From Fimbriimonas ginsengisoli Gsoil 348 (GTDB lineage: Bacteria > Armatimonadota > Fimbriimonadia > Fimbriimonadales > Fimbriimonadaceae): 64,000 nt of DNA. The notes beneath the pieces are model-generated. The model saw nothing but the letters and a program-made list of their open reading frames with translations. It searched no databases and was not told the origin of the DNA. The position numbers were made by a program, and so were the translations under genes. This document shows, piece after piece, positions 1 to 8,515 of this stretch (position 1 is the stretch's first letter; each line of letters begins with the position of its first letter). The stretch spans positions 124,001-188,000 of the forward strand of contig CAMCVK010000003.1 in NCBI GenBank assembly GCA_945881865.1, written 5' to 3'.

Positions 1-2039
1 GGCTGCAGACCCAATTCGAGCTCAAGCAAAGCCACAGGGCAATACGTACGGCAATGGAGAAAGCGGGGGATGCCATTCAGGCTATCAAGCCGGTCTTCTT
101 AATGTCGCCGATTTCCGTTGCGATGTACTTACCGACTCACGGCCCTCGTTTTGATGTTGTCATCTTTGATGAAGCGTCGCAAGTCAAGCCTGAGGACGCT
201 TTCGGAGGGATCTTGCGGGCAAAGCAAACGATCGTGGTCGGCGACTCTAAGCAAATGCCCCCTACGAGCTTTTTCGACAAGCTGACTGGAGATGAGGGCG
301 ACGAGGATGAGGAGACCACAGACGAGGACATCAATTCGCTGAAGGAACTTGAAAGCGTGCTCGCCATGATGAGTTCGAAAATCCCTCGTGAGAGCGCTCG
401 TCGCCGCTGGCTGCGGTGGCACTATAGAAGCCGTCATGACGCCCTGATTCAGACTAGCAACCGACTGTTCTACGATGACCGGCTTGTCGTTTTTCCGAGC
501 CCATACCGATCAGGGGCTGGGGCCGGTCTTGTTCTGAGGCACGATCCATCAACAGTCTATGGAAGGGGCGGATCTCGCAAGAATCCGAAGGAAGCTGAAT
601 CAGTTGCTCGAGCTGCGCTAAAGCATATTCTTGAATCGCCGAATCTCTCTCTAGGGATCGTTGCGTTCAGTAAGGCTCAACAGGAAGCTATCGAGGATGC
701 ACTCGATGTCTTGCGAAGAGATGAACCTGCGTTTGCGCTCTTCGATAATCATCATCGGTTCGAACCACTGGTTGTCAAGAACTTGGAGAGTGTCCAAGGA
801 GATGAGAGGGACGTGATCTTCATTTCTATCGGGTACGGCCGCGATGAAACCGGGTTCATTTCTGCTAGTTTTGGCCCGCTGAATCGAGACGGTGGCGAAC
901 GACGTTTGAACGTTCTTATCACCCGTGCTCGCCTTAGATGTGAGGTTTACACTAATATTCTTGCAGGCGATATTCGTTTAGGTGAAATTCAGGCGATGGG
1001 GGTGATATCGCTGCGTACATTTCTCGCATTTGCTGAAACAGGCAGCCTAGATGTTCCTGCTGCAACGGGCATGGAACCGCAATCACCCTTTGAGGAGTCA
1101 GTCTTGAAGAAATTACGCAGTATGGGCTACGCTGTAGATCCTCAGGTTGGCAGTTGCGGTTTCTACATTGATATGGCTGTCCGGCACCCTGACTATCCTG
1201 AGCAATACGTGCTCGGAATCGAATGCGACGGAAGCATGTACCACAGTGCTCGGTCTGCGCGAGACCGCGACAAACTGCGACAAAGCGTGCTCGAAGATCG
1301 TGGATGGCGTATCCATCGGATTTGGAGTACTGACTGGTTCAACCACGAGGAGCGAGAGGTAGCCCGCCTTCTGGATGTCGTTCAAGCTGCCATCCGGAGT
1401 TCACCAACTCTGCTATCACAGTCGGAAGAAATCGATCATTCGCCTAGTTACAGCGAATTGGAACGTGAAGAAAAAATCACAGTCGCGGAAGATAGTGTTC
1501 CTTACGTCTTCTGCGACCTTCAGGTTGGTCCTGTTTCAGAGTCATATCAAGACCCAATCCAGATTCTAGGATCCTTAGCCGCACAGGTGGTTGAAGTCGA
1601 AGCCCCAGTTCATATTGATGAGGTTACGCGAAGGATTCGGGAAGCGGTCGGATGGGGCCGCGCTGGAAGCCGTATACAAGCTGCGGTGATTCAGGGGATA
1701 GGCTGGGCGGAATCACAAGGCTTGGTGAAGTGCCGCGGGTCGTTTCTGCACCACCCCATCGAAGAACAGAATCTAGTTCGGTGGAGAGGTCAGGTTCCAA
1801 GTGCCTATAAGAAGTTAGAGTACGTCGCTGACATAGAAATCGACGCCGCGTTGATGGCCGTCATTGCAAAGTCTTTTGGCATTGTGACGACAGAAGCGGT
1901 AGTTTTGGCTTCAAAGATGCTCGGCTTTGACAGAACGACTGCTGCAATGTCCGACCGTCTCACCCGGTGCTTAAAACGCTTAGTGGAGGACGGGACTCTC
2001 ATACAGAGTGGCGATTTCCTAAATCTCGCTGCGAAGTAG
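1..2039 (+). CDS. SF1 (Upf1/DNA2-like) helicase with C-terminal Vsr-like nuclease and DUF3320-like domain, 5' end missing
   Basis: The reading frame is open from the left edge (codons begin at base 3), so the gene starts outside the window. Numbering from the Met at base 54, a Walker B/motif II FDEAS lies near residue 40, motif III GDSKQMPP near 63-70, and the motif V-VI region ending LNVLITRARLR near 285-300. Residues about 345-445 form a Vsr/DUF559-like nuclease core with the motif GIECDGSMYHSARSARDRD followed by GWRIHRIWS. Residues about 505-570 resemble DUF3320. Walker A must lie upstream of the window. Large proteins of this architecture are common in bacterial defence or DNA-repair islands; the exact role is unknown. 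Its base composition is more AT-rich than most genes here, suggesting transfer. Confidence 0.85.
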   Translation, partial: LQTQFELKQSHRAIRTAMEKAGDAIQAIKPVFLMSPISVAMYLPTHGPRFDVVIFDEASQVKPEDAFGGILRAKQTIVVGDSKQMPPTSFFDKLTGDEGDEDEETTDEDINSLKELESVLAMMSSKIPRESARRRWLRWHYRSRHDALIQTSNRLFYDDRLVVFPSPYRSGAGAGLVLRHDPSTVYGRGGSRKNPKEAESVARAALKHILESPNLSLGIVAFSKAQQEAIEDALDVLRRDEPAFALFDNHHRFEPLVVKNLESVQGDERDVIFISIGYGRDETGFISASFGPLNRDGGERRLNVLITRARLRCEVYTNILAGDIRLGEIQAMGVISLRTFLAFAETGSLDVPAATGMEPQSPFEESVLKKLRSMGYAVDPQVGSCGFYIDMAVRHPDYPEQYVLGIECDGSMYHSARSARDRDKLRQSVLEDRGWRIHRIWSTDWFNHEEREVARLLDVVQAAIRSSPTLLSQSEEIDHSPSYSELEREEKITVAEDSVPYVFCDLQVGPVSESYQDPIQILGSLAAQVVEVEAPVHIDEVTRRIREAVGWGRAGSRIQAAVIQGIGWAESQGLVKCRGSFLHHPIEEQNLVRWRGQVPSAYKKLEYVADIEIDAALMAVIAKSFGIVTTEAVVLASKMLGFDRTTAAMSDRLTRCLKRLVEDGTLIQSGDFLNLAAK

Positions 2040-2140
2040 CATGATTAATGCGGTGAAGCTTATTTTAAATACTATACATTATGTTATTAAGTTATTATTT
2101 TTTCTATAATTAATAATTAATCATAATGTTGTAAAGCCGG
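2040..2140. other. AT-rich island with flanking inverted repeat
   Basis: Directly after the helicase stop codon lies a strongly AT-rich stretch with no plausible gene. It is bounded by a 9-base inverted repeat, ATGATTAAT at 2041-2049 and ATTAATCAT at 2116-2124. GC content returns to the usual level after about 2140. It may be the edge of an acquired island, or a transcription or attachment site; nothing decides between these. Confidence 0.45.
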
Positions 2141-2325
2141 GACCAGAAACCTCCGGCGTTTCGTCGCAATCACCTTTTCCAGGTACGCGGAAGGCATGCG
2201 TCACTAAGACGCTAAATTCGTCTTGCGAGCGGAAGCGGGCCCGAACCAGATTGCCTCGCTGACGTCGCGGGACGCGGATTCCCTAAGCTCCATCAGAAGA
2301 CATACCGAGCTAAACACATCCTCGG

Positions 2326-2511
2326 TCACTTTCTGAAGGTGGACGCCGTTGCCTTCCAGCCGTTGCCCCCGCACCGGAACTTGAGGGGGCGTTCTGGGCC
2401 CACCGGTTTGCCGGTCATTCGGTTCGCGTAGCGGGTCTGGTCGGCGATATCGATAAGCCGGTTGTTCTCAACGAAGGACTGACTGCTGGCGTCGTTGCGG
2501 AACAGGAGCAT
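2326..2511 (-). pseudogene. possible remnant of a secreted beta-helix-type protein
   Basis: A 61-codon minus-strand stretch begins MLLFRNDASSQSF and contains NNRLIDIADQTRYAN and PLKFRCGGNGWKA. The spacing of NN, D and G residues loosely recalls the C-terminal part of right-handed beta-helix polysaccharide-active proteins, but this is only an impression. It stops after FRK; a different frame continues below it as VTEDVFSSVCLLMELRES, as if frameshifted. The rest of 2140-2582 shows no convincing gene. This is either a decaying 3' fragment or non-coding sequence. Confidence 0.25.
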
Positions 2512-2582
2512 CTTTACATCTTGCTTTGGTTGCAGCGTCTTATTTTTAATTGCAATCTAAGTACCGGCGCTGTCTCGCTCGG

Positions 2583-3137
2583 CTACGAGAAGGTCACGTA
2601 GTAGTAGCCATCCCAGAGTCGCGTGACCGTGTAGACCGTATCTTGCCGGCCGCCATACCAGAGCGAGCTTGGAACATCCTTTTCAAGGAGTCCCGTCGGA
2701 TCGTAAACAACACCCTCGCCGTTATCAATCCCATAGGTGATCCAGCGCCAAAAGACGACGCGCCGGTCATTGATTCGCCCTTCAAATTGGTCGCCGAACT
2801 TCGTCTGCGTCCGGATCGCGCGTTCGTAGTCGGGCCGTTCGAACCCGACTCGGTAACGAAAAGGTCGGGGCGATACAGACGAGTAGGCGAGCACGGTCGC
2901 CATCATCATAAGCGCGTAGAACCTACGATTTAAGTAGAAGCTGAGTCCAATCCCAGCGGCGAGCACCAGGCAGACAAAGAGAATAACCCCGGCGTTTCCA
3001 AACATCCCGGTTTCACCTAGCCACTGCCCCGGGTAACGGTAGCGGTACATCCAGAAGTCCAGGCGGCGTAAGAATGCGGCGAGCGCGAAGCAGTAGGCAA
3101 CCAGAACGACCACCTTCCAGTCCCACTTCCTTCGCAT
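2583..3137 (-). CDS. hypothetical membrane protein
   Basis: The 184-residue protein has an N-terminal membrane segment (VVVLVAYCFALAAFL), a second (GNAGVILFVCLVLAAGIGLSF) and probably a third (FYALMMMATVLAYSS), followed by a soluble C-terminal half rich in Tyr, Arg and Trp. No family is recognised. It stands alone, convergent with an AT-rich gene desert and divergent from the first fic gene. The overlapping plus-strand frame lacks any protein-like features, so the minus strand is preferred. Confidence 0.55.
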   Translation of the reverse strand: MRRKWDWKVVVLVAYCFALAAFLRRLDFWMYRYRYPGQWLGETGMFGNAGVILFVCLVLAAGIGLSFYLNRRFYALMMMATVLAYSSVSPRPFRYRVGFERPDYERAIRTQTKFGDQFEGRINDRRVVFWRWITYGIDNGEGVVYDPTGLLEKDVPSSLWYGGRQDTVYTVTRLWDGYYYVTFS

Positions 3138-3183
3138 ATCTATGTCTACATCTTAGGGACCCAAGCCAGGGGAAGCCGCCTTT

Positions 3184-3210
3184 GAGGCGAATAATGCGCC
3201 TATTCGCCTC
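3184..3210. promoter_or_regulatory. operator O1 of fic1 (perfect palindrome)
   Basis: GAGGCGAATA and its exact reverse complement TATTCGCCTC are separated by 7 bases. It lies 34 bases (start to start) upstream of a second copy and has the same sequence class as the pair in front of the paralogous fic2. It is the likely binding site for the C-terminal winged-helix domain of the Fic proteins (inference). Confidence 0.75.
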
Positions 3211-3217
3211 AGGAATT

Positions 3218-3244
3218 GAGGCGAATAGCGTGTATAATCGTCTC
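3218..3244. promoter_or_regulatory. operator O2 of fic1, overlapping a TATAAT -10 box
   Basis: The arms are GAGGCGAATA and TAATCGTCTC (imperfect) with a 7-base spacer. TATAAT at 3233-3238 lies inside the right half, so binding here would block RNA polymerase. The start codon of fic1 is 12 bases after the palindrome ends. Confidence 0.75.
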
Positions 3245-3255
3245 ACGAGCTAGAT

Positions 3256-4362
3256 GTGTATATTCACCAACTCCCCGATTGGCCCGCGTACACCTACGAT
3301 ACCAGGGCGCTGCTACCTAGCCTGGAGACCGCCCACACCCGTAAAGGCCGTCTCTTCGGCGTGCTCGATGCGATTGGGTTTGACGGCATTCAGGACCAGG
3401 ACATCGAGGCGATCACCCAGGAGCTCATCAAATCCAGCGCCATTGAAGGAGAGCGCCTGGACCTGGAGACCGTCCGAAACTCGGTCGCTCTGCGCCTGGG
3501 CGTCGACCGGGGAGGACTGAAAGGGACCGACCACTACGTCGATGGTCTGGTCGAAATGGCGGTGGATGCCGCGCGGCGATACGACCAGCCGCTCACCGCC
3601 GAAAGAATCTTTAACTGGCATGCCGCCCTTTTTCCGACCGGCCGAAACGCCTTCAGGCGCGTGAAAGTTGGGGACTGGCGCGACGACGCACAAGGCCCGA
3701 TGGTGGTTGCTTCGCAAAAACGCGGCCGCGAAGTCATCCATTTCGAGGCGCCGTCAGCCGACCGGCTAGACGAAGAGATGGCCAAGTTCTTGCAATGGGT
3801 CGAGGGGAAGAACGAGGCAAGCCTGATGCTCAAGGCCGGAATCGCGCACCTTTGGTTCGAAACCCTCCACCCCATGGATGACGGTAATGGCCGCATCGGC
3901 CGCAATATCATGGATTTGTTGCTCGCTCGGGCGGACGAAAAACCGCACCGGCCGTACAGCTTGGCAAGCCAAATCCACCTGGAGCGGGACGCGTACTACG
4001 AGATGCTTGAATCGACGCAGAAGGGCCACCTGGACTACACCAAATGGCTTTTGTGGTTCCTGCATGCCCTGACGGAGGCGATTGAGGACGCCATCAAGAC
4101 GATCGGGCAAGCCATGGAGCGCACCCGATTCTGGCAACAGTTTCACGAAACAGAGATGAATGAACGGCAACGAAAAGCGATCTCCCGAATGCTAATGGGG
4201 TGGGAGGGCAGGATGACCAACAAGAAGTACGCGCAGCTGACCACGTGCTCCGATGCAACGGCCACGCGGGACCTCGGTGACCTCGTGATGAAAGGCGTCC
4301 TGCGCACCGACGGTGCGGGCGGACGCAGCACCGGCTACGAGCTCGCGCCGATCGCGCCCTGA
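3256..4362 (+). CDS. fic: Fic-domain AMPylase with C-terminal winged helix (fic1)
   Basis: This 368-residue protein begins with a DUF4172-type N-terminal domain (residues 1 to about 80) that includes the inhibitory helix motif S60-S-A-I-E-G65, as in class II Fic enzymes. The Fic core motif HPMDDGNGRIGR is at 205-216; it matches HxFx(D/E)GN(G/K)RxxR except that Met replaces the usual Phe. Residues about 303-363 form a winged helix-turn-helix. Family knowledge predicts AMP transfer from ATP to a hydroxyl side chain, restrained by the inhibitory helix. The GTG start fits the alignment with fic2. Paired palindromes overlap its promoter, suggesting autoregulation. The target protein is unknown; no separate antitoxin gene is next to it. 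Confidence 0.9.
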   Translation: MYIHQLPDWPAYTYDTRALLPSLETAHTRKGRLFGVLDAIGFDGIQDQDIEAITQELIKSSAIEGERLDLETVRNSVALRLGVDRGGLKGTDHYVDGLVEMAVDAARRYDQPLTAERIFNWHAALFPTGRNAFRRVKVGDWRDDAQGPMVVASQKRGREVIHFEAPSADRLDEEMAKFLQWVEGKNEASLMLKAGIAHLWFETLHPMDDGNGRIGRNIMDLLLARADEKPHRPYSLASQIHLERDAYYEMLESTQKGHLDYTKWLLWFLHALTEAIEDAIKTIGQAMERTRFWQQFHETEMNERQRKAISRMLMGWEGRMTNKKYAQLTTCSDATATRDLGDLVMKGVLRTDGAGGRSTGYELAPIAP

Positions 4363-4382
4363 CCTGGGTAGCGTATGGGAAC

Positions 4383-5096
4383 ATGACGCGATCCGAGCAT
4401 TTTCAGGAGTTCGGCTACTTGGTCATCGAGGACTTCCTCTGCGATGCCGAGTGCCAAGAACTGAACGCCGCGCTTGACGCAAAGTACGAAGAATGGCGGG
4501 CGGAAGCGCGCCAAGTTCATGACCTCGGCGATGCCTTTGCCTGTGACGTGCTGGCTTGGGACCCGGTCCGGGAAGGACATCCATTGTTTTGCGAGATGGC
4601 GGAGCACGATGGCCTGGCCGACGTCACGCGCGAGGTTTTGGGCGAAGGCTTCGGCACGCAATCTTCGCTCATCATGTTCAGCATTCCAGGCGGCCGGGGC
4701 CAGGCTTGGCACCAAGATTGTCCGCCGGAAGAGACCGGGCTGTTCAACCTGAACCGGTTGCTATACCCGCGCGACGCCACGCTCGAACGCGGCGCTATCG
4801 TGATCGTCCCCGGTTCGCACCGGTTCGGCCCGGTTCCCCCGGGCGAACATCAGGCCCCAATCGAAGGCGAACTGATACTCACGCCGAAGGCCGGAACGCT
4901 CATCCTCTTGCACGGGCACGTCTACCATCGCGTAACGCCGAACCTGACCGACGAACCGAGAAACTCGGTGAACTTCCGCGCGCTCCCGCCAGGGGTTCCC
5001 GAATGGGTCACGTGCGTCGCGGTGTATCGCGATGGCCGGGCGCGGTTCTGCAAAACTCCGGAATTCGCACCCGCGATCTACCACGAGACGCCGTAG
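4383..5096 (+). CDS. phytanoyl-CoA dioxygenase (PhyH) family protein
   Basis: The 237-residue protein is an Fe(II)/2-oxoglutarate-dependent oxygenase of the PhyH family. The metal triad is visible as H110-Q-D112 and H182, and R193 is a good candidate for 2-oxoglutarate binding. PGSHRFGP around 143-150 is typical of the family. The gene starts 20 bases after fic1 ends; a TAGCGT box 8 bases before the ATG could provide its own leaderless promoter. The substrate cannot be inferred; family members hydroxylate lipids or small metabolites. A distant paralogue lies at 43681-44502. Confidence 0.85.
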   Translation: MTRSEHFQEFGYLVIEDFLCDAECQELNAALDAKYEEWRAEARQVHDLGDAFACDVLAWDPVREGHPLFCEMAEHDGLADVTREVLGEGFGTQSSLIMFSIPGGRGQAWHQDCPPEETGLFNLNRLLYPRDATLERGAIVIVPGSHRFGPVPPGEHQAPIEGELILTPKAGTLILLHGHVYHRVTPNLTDEPRNSVNFRALPPGVPEWVTCVAVYRDGRARFCKTPEFAPAIYHETP

Positions 5097-5107
5097 CGGG
5101 TATCTCC

Positions 5108-5296
5108 CTAGCGTGGGCTGGCGGGATTTGCCGGCAAAATCGTTACTCGCCTGGGTTCAGTTCCGGTCTTGCGTTCGTCCCCCATTTTCTGCCCGGCTTC
5201 TGAGGCCATTTTCGGAGCCGGTGGTGGGTCGCCTTCGCAGCCCAAGAGAAGAGTGGCTAGACTGATGATCAAAATCGAAAGATGTTGCTTTTTCAT
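5108..5296 (-). CDS. small lipoprotein
   Basis: The 62-residue protein has a classic lipoprotein signal: MKKQHLSILIISLATLLLGC, with a lipobox ending LLGC and Cys20 as the lipidated residue. The mature part is short, Pro- and Lys-rich and probably disordered. A GGAGG ribosome-binding sequence (complement of 5307-5311) lies 10 bases before the ATG. It follows the pilin-like gene on the same strand and may be co-transcribed with it. It resembles in size and layout the 75-residue lipoprotein at 38136. Function unknown. Confidence 0.6.
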   Translation of the reverse strand: MKKQHLSILIISLATLLLGCEGDPPPAPKMASEAGQKMGDERKTGTEPRRVTILPANPASPR

Positions 5297-5360
5297 AGGT
5301 CAGATGCCTCCCCAAAAGAAATGAGGAGGCGAGTTTGAGCACTAGGCCCGGGACAGATGG

Positions 5361-6365
5361 TCAGGGCTGGTAGTCGGGGCGGAATAGAGGCACGTGACAT
5401 TGTGTGTCGTAAACGGCCGCATTGTTGCAACCCTCTTTTCGGTTAGGGTGACCCTGAGCGTCGTAGCAATTGACATCGAACGGATCGAGCCGCTGGTCGC
5501 CAGTGCCGGTCGGGTGGCTCTTTGCGTGGGTGTCCGCATAGACCCAATTGTCCTGCTTGCCGTAGGCCCAGGTGGTGCCATAGGTGACGACACCAATGCC
5601 AGACTGCTGTCCGTTGCCAGGTCCGGATCCCTGCGCGTCATGGTTCACACAGGTGGTTGCCAACTGTGGGCCAGCCGCCGTAACCTGTGGTCCGCTTGGG
5701 TCGAAGACGCATGCTCGATCGCCGTACGGGCAGATCAAGAACGGATTCGTGTAGGTGAAGCCGTCATAGTTCTGTGATCCGAATCCGTGCCACCAGAGCA
5801 TCACCGAAGACGGATTCGTGACGCCGGTCGCATTGTAGGAAGACAGCAAACCGTTCATGCTGTAGCCAACGCGCGCTCGGGCCGTGTTTCGCTGGTCCGT
5901 GTAGGGGCCGTACTGCTCAAAGTGCTTCGTAAGGTATTCCGCGCCGGGGATCGTTTGGAGGTCGAAGCTCTTGGAGTACGGGTGAATAAGGTTATTCGGG
6001 AGACCTAGCGCGCCCGCGTAGAGGGCGGCGCCCGCATAGTAAGCACCCGTGGCACCAGGATTCGAGATTACGGCTTCGTAAGCCGCCTTTAGGTCGCCCC
6101 ACCATCCGCTTGGGACCGGGACAAATCCGTTGTAATACCAAATGTTGTAGCCGGGTGCGACGCCCGATTGGGTCGGGAAAACGTCATCGCTATCGGCGAG
6201 GTAGATCGCCGTTGCGGTGCCAATTTGCTTCATGTTCGAAAGGTCAACCGTCTTCTTAGCGGCAACTTTCGCCTGGGCAAAAACGGGAAAGAGAATCGCG
6301 GCGAGGATCGCGATGATTGCGATCACGACAAGTAACTCAATGAGCGTGAATGCGAGTTTTTTCAT
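5361..6365 (-). CDS. type IV pilin-like secreted protein (prepilin N-terminus, H-X9-DG/DUF1559-like group)
   Basis: The protein of 334 residues begins [20 protein letters not shown], a prepilin leader with peptidase cleavage and N-methylation at Phe and the invariant Glu five residues later. The hydrophobic helix ends in LFPVFAQAK. The rest is a Gly/Tyr/Asn-rich globular domain, and [10 protein letters not shown] near the C-terminus recalls the DG-H signature of this pilin-like group. Such proteins are abundant in Planctomycetes and Armatimonadota and are thought to be pseudopilin-like or surface proteins. The ATG at 6365 is chosen because it places the leader at the N-terminus; an in-frame start 87 bases upstream would bury it. 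A homologue is at 39407. Confidence 0.85.
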   Translation of the reverse strand: MKKLAFTLIELLVVIAIIAILAAILFPVFAQAKVAAKKTVDLSNMKQIGTATAIYLADSDDVFPTQSGVAPGYNIWYYNGFVPVPSGWWGDLKAAYEAVISNPGATGAYYAGAALYAGALGLPNNLIHPYSKSFDLQTIPGAEYLTKHFEQYGPYTDQRNTARARVGYSMNGLLSSYNATGVTNPSSVMLWWHGFGSQNYDGFTYTNPFLICPYGDRACVFDPSGPQVTAAGPQLATTCVNHDAQGSGPGNGQQSGIGVVTYGTTWAYGKQDNWVYADTHAKSHPTGTGDQRLDPFDVNCYDAQGHPNRKEGCNNAAVYDTQCHVPLFRPDYQP

Positions 6366-6553
6366 TGGAGGACGTCCAACTATGTTTTGGCGACAGGTTG
6401 TTAATGAGAGGTTAAGCCGTCCCTTTTTTAAACGAATTCTATGAGAATTCAAAAATTGTCTTAACGCTTATTTAACAACCTAGCTTTTCGATTTCGGTTT
6501 TGACCGCGATCCAGAGGTGCCGGTCGAACTCGTTTCGCGGCTGAAACGTCCCA

Positions 6554-7318
6554 ATGGTAGTACCCATGCTTGTCCTTACTGCCATCGCCGCTTTGTCGTC
6601 CATAGGCATGCCGGCCGACTCCCCGTCGCCGGCGATGGTGATTCCCCGCAGCCGCTCGATGCCGGTACCGGTCTTCGAGATCGCGCTAGACGGAGCGGTG
6701 CGACTGCAAAAGGACAGACTCGAGGCGCGCTATTGCCCCGGAACCGCCGCGGCGTATGTTCCGGGCGGGTCTGGCTTCCGGTTCGACGGGCGAAGGTCGG
6801 CCATCCTTCTCGGAGATCCGAAGCCGCTTCGGCTCTCCAAGTCTCTCAGCATCGCCACGTGGGTTCGCCTTGATACGCACGTAGCGGACGGGCCCGGGGC
6901 GCAGATCTGTTTTCGCGGCGACGACCGCGACGGCCTAGACCCTTACCACCTCTCCGTGCTGCCCGATCGCCGCGTCTATTTCGTGGTGGAAGACCGTACC
7001 GGCGGCATCGAGTGGGTCGCCGCGCCGATTCCCCTCGGCCGATGGATCCACATTTTGGGTTCGCTAGACGACAAAACGGGGGAGATGCTCCTGTGGCTCA
7101 ACGGGAAGAAGGTCGATTCGCGCCGGGCCACGGTTCGGCCGTACAAAGACTTAGACAAGGCAAGCTCGCCGGGTGTCGGCATCGGAAATGTTCAGAACGA
7201 CCGCGGCCGACACAACCAGCCGTTGCGCGGAGACATCGCCCGGCTGGAGGTGTACGACCGCGCCGTCACCCCGACCGAACTTCGGCTGAACTTCGTCCCT
7301 TGGACCAGCGAAGGCTAG
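6554..7318 (+). CDS. secreted LamG/concanavalin-like domain protein
   Basis: The 254-residue protein has an N-terminal signal-like segment (MLVLTAIAALSSIG) and one LamG/pentraxin-type jelly-roll domain from about residue 60 to 250. Recognisable elements are LSIATWVRLDT, the W-H-I-L strand with GRWIHILGS, LLWLNGKKVDS, and the terminal IARLEVYDRAVTPTEL. Such domains bind carbohydrate or protein ligands. It sits 60-90 bases before the fic2 operators but has no obvious functional link to Fic. No catalytic domain is attached. Confidence 0.75.
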   Translation: MVVPMLVLTAIAALSSIGMPADSPSPAMVIPRSRSMPVPVFEIALDGAVRLQKDRLEARYCPGTAAAYVPGGSGFRFDGRRSAILLGDPKPLRLSKSLSIATWVRLDTHVADGPGAQICFRGDDRDGLDPYHLSVLPDRRVYFVVEDRTGGIEWVAAPIPLGRWIHILGSLDDKTGEMLLWLNGKKVDSRRATVRPYKDLDKASSPGVGIGNVQNDRGRHNQPLRGDIARLEVYDRAVTPTELRLNFVPWTSEG

Positions 7319-7342
7319 GGCTCGATGCCGTTTCAACCCGTT

Positions 7343-7369
7343 GAGGCGAATAGACATGCTATTCCCATC
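7343..7369. promoter_or_regulatory. operator O1 of fic2 (imperfect palindrome)
   Basis: The left arm GAGGCGAATA is identical to that of fic1 O1, followed by 7 bases and a degenerate right arm TATTCCCATC. It lies exactly 34 bases (start to start) before the next palindrome, the same spacing as at fic1. Confidence 0.7.
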
Positions 7370-7376
7370 ATATCTT

Positions 7377-7403
7377 GAGGCGATTACGCGCTATAATCGC
7401 CTC
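7377..7403. promoter_or_regulatory. operator O2 of fic2, perfect palindrome over a TATAAT -10 box
   Basis: GAGGCGATTA and TAATCGCCTC are exact reverse complements separated by 7 bases. TATAAT at 7392-7397 lies within it and the ATG is at 7409, 11 bases downstream, so the transcript is probably leaderless or nearly so. Confidence 0.8.
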
Positions 7404-7408
7404 ATAGG

Positions 7409-8515
7409 ATGCAGACATACATCCACGAACGATCCGGGTGGCCGACCTTCCCGTACGACGCAGTGGCGCTGCTGGCCGGACTGGAGCGGGTCGGCACGAA
7501 GCGAGGGCGACTTTTCGGCGTCCTCGAGGCCCTCGGATTTGAGGGAATGCAGGAGCGCGACCTCGCGGCCCTTACCGAGGAACTCATCAAGTCGAATGCC
7601 ATCGAAGGTGATCGGCTTGACCCCGAGGCCGTGCGAAGCTCCGTTGCCCGCCGCCTAGGCATCGACCGAGGGGGCGTGCCGGAGAAGAGTTCCTACGTGG
7701 ATGGTCTCGTGGAAATGGCAATGGATGTCGCGCAACGCTACCAAGAACCTCTCACCGCAGAGCGCATCTTCAATTGGCACGCCGCGCTGTTTCCAACGGG
7801 CCGCAACGTGTTCGGGCCAATCAAAGTCGGTACCTGGCGAGATGACGCCGCCGGTCCAATGGTGGTTGCTTCCAAGGTTCCCGGGCAGGAAGTCGTGCAC
7901 TTCCAGGCTCCGGCGGCGGAAAGGCTGCCCGCCGAAACCGCCCGCTTTTTGGCTTGGATCGAAGCCGAAAACGAGCCGAGTCTCATCGTGAAAGCCGGGA
8001 TCGCGCACCTCTGGTTCGAAACCTTGCACCCGCTCGACGATGGAAACGGGCGCGTCGGTCGCAATATCATTGATCTCTTGCTGGCGCGGGCCGACCAAAT
8101 TCCGCACCGGCCGTATAGTCTTTCGCCTCAAATATATCGCAAACGTAACGAATACTACGACCTTTTGGAAGCCAGCCAGAAAGGCTCCGGCGACTGCACC
8201 GAGTGGCTGGTTTGGTTCCTTGATCGCCTCGCCGACGCGGTCGATGAGGCAATCGAGCAAGCTACCCAGGCGATTTCCCGGACGCGGTTCTGGAACGCAC
8301 ACCAAGGCGTTCCCCTGAATGACCGACAGAGAAAGGTCATTTCGCGCCTGCTCATGGGCTGGGAAGGAAAAATGACGAACAATAAGTACGCCAAACTCAC
8401 CGACTGCTCCGACGCGAGTGCGGCCCGAGACCTGGCCGAGCTTGTCTCCCGTGGCATTCTCAGCAGGTCCGGTGGCGGCCGCAGCACCGCCTACGAGATC
8501 ATCGTGGACGCCTAG
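7409..8515 (+). CDS. fic: Fic-domain AMPylase with C-terminal winged helix (fic2)
   Basis: This 368-residue paralogue of the protein at 3256 has the same layout: DUF4172-like N-terminal domain, inhibitory motif S62-N-A-I-E-G67, Fic motif [12 protein letters not shown] at about 207-218 (Leu in the usual Phe position) and a winged helix at the C-terminus with [19 protein letters not shown]. Long identical blocks such as [19 protein letters not shown] show common descent. The two genes are separated by unrelated genes, so this is a dispersed rather than tandem duplication, with promoter and operators duplicated along with the gene. Its stop codon lies inside the conserved tail of a dead xylanase gene on the other strand. 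Confidence 0.9.
   Translation: MQTYIHERSGWPTFPYDAVALLAGLERVGTKRGRLFGVLEALGFEGMQERDLAALTEELIKSNAIEGDRLDPEAVRSSVARRLGIDRGGVPEKSSYVDGLVEMAMDVAQRYQEPLTAERIFNWHAALFPTGRNVFGPIKVGTWRDDAAGPMVVASKVPGQEVVHFQAPAAERLPAETARFLAWIEAENEPSLIVKAGIAHLWFETLHPLDDGNGRVGRNIIDLLLARADQIPHRPYSLSPQIYRKRNEYYDLLEASQKGSGDCTEWLVWFLDRLADAVDEAIEQATQAISRTRFWNAHQGVPLNDRQRKVISRLLMGWEGKMTNNKYAKLTDCSDASAARDLAELVSRGILSRSGGGRSTAYEIIVDA

Noticed and set aside
2550-2933. 127-codon plus-strand frame
   Set aside because: Antisense to a protein with clear membrane segments; the plus-strand sequence is Arg/Pro-rich without any domain.
3254-3520. ATG at 3254 as start of a separate protein before fic1
   Set aside because: That frame ends after 88 codons without similarity; the GTG two bases later opens the Fic protein with matching N-terminus to fic2.
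3184-7403. The GAGGCGAWTA palindromes as a CRISPR array or mobile repeat
   Set aside because: Only four copies, all at the two fic promoters with fixed spacing and no spacers of CRISPR size.
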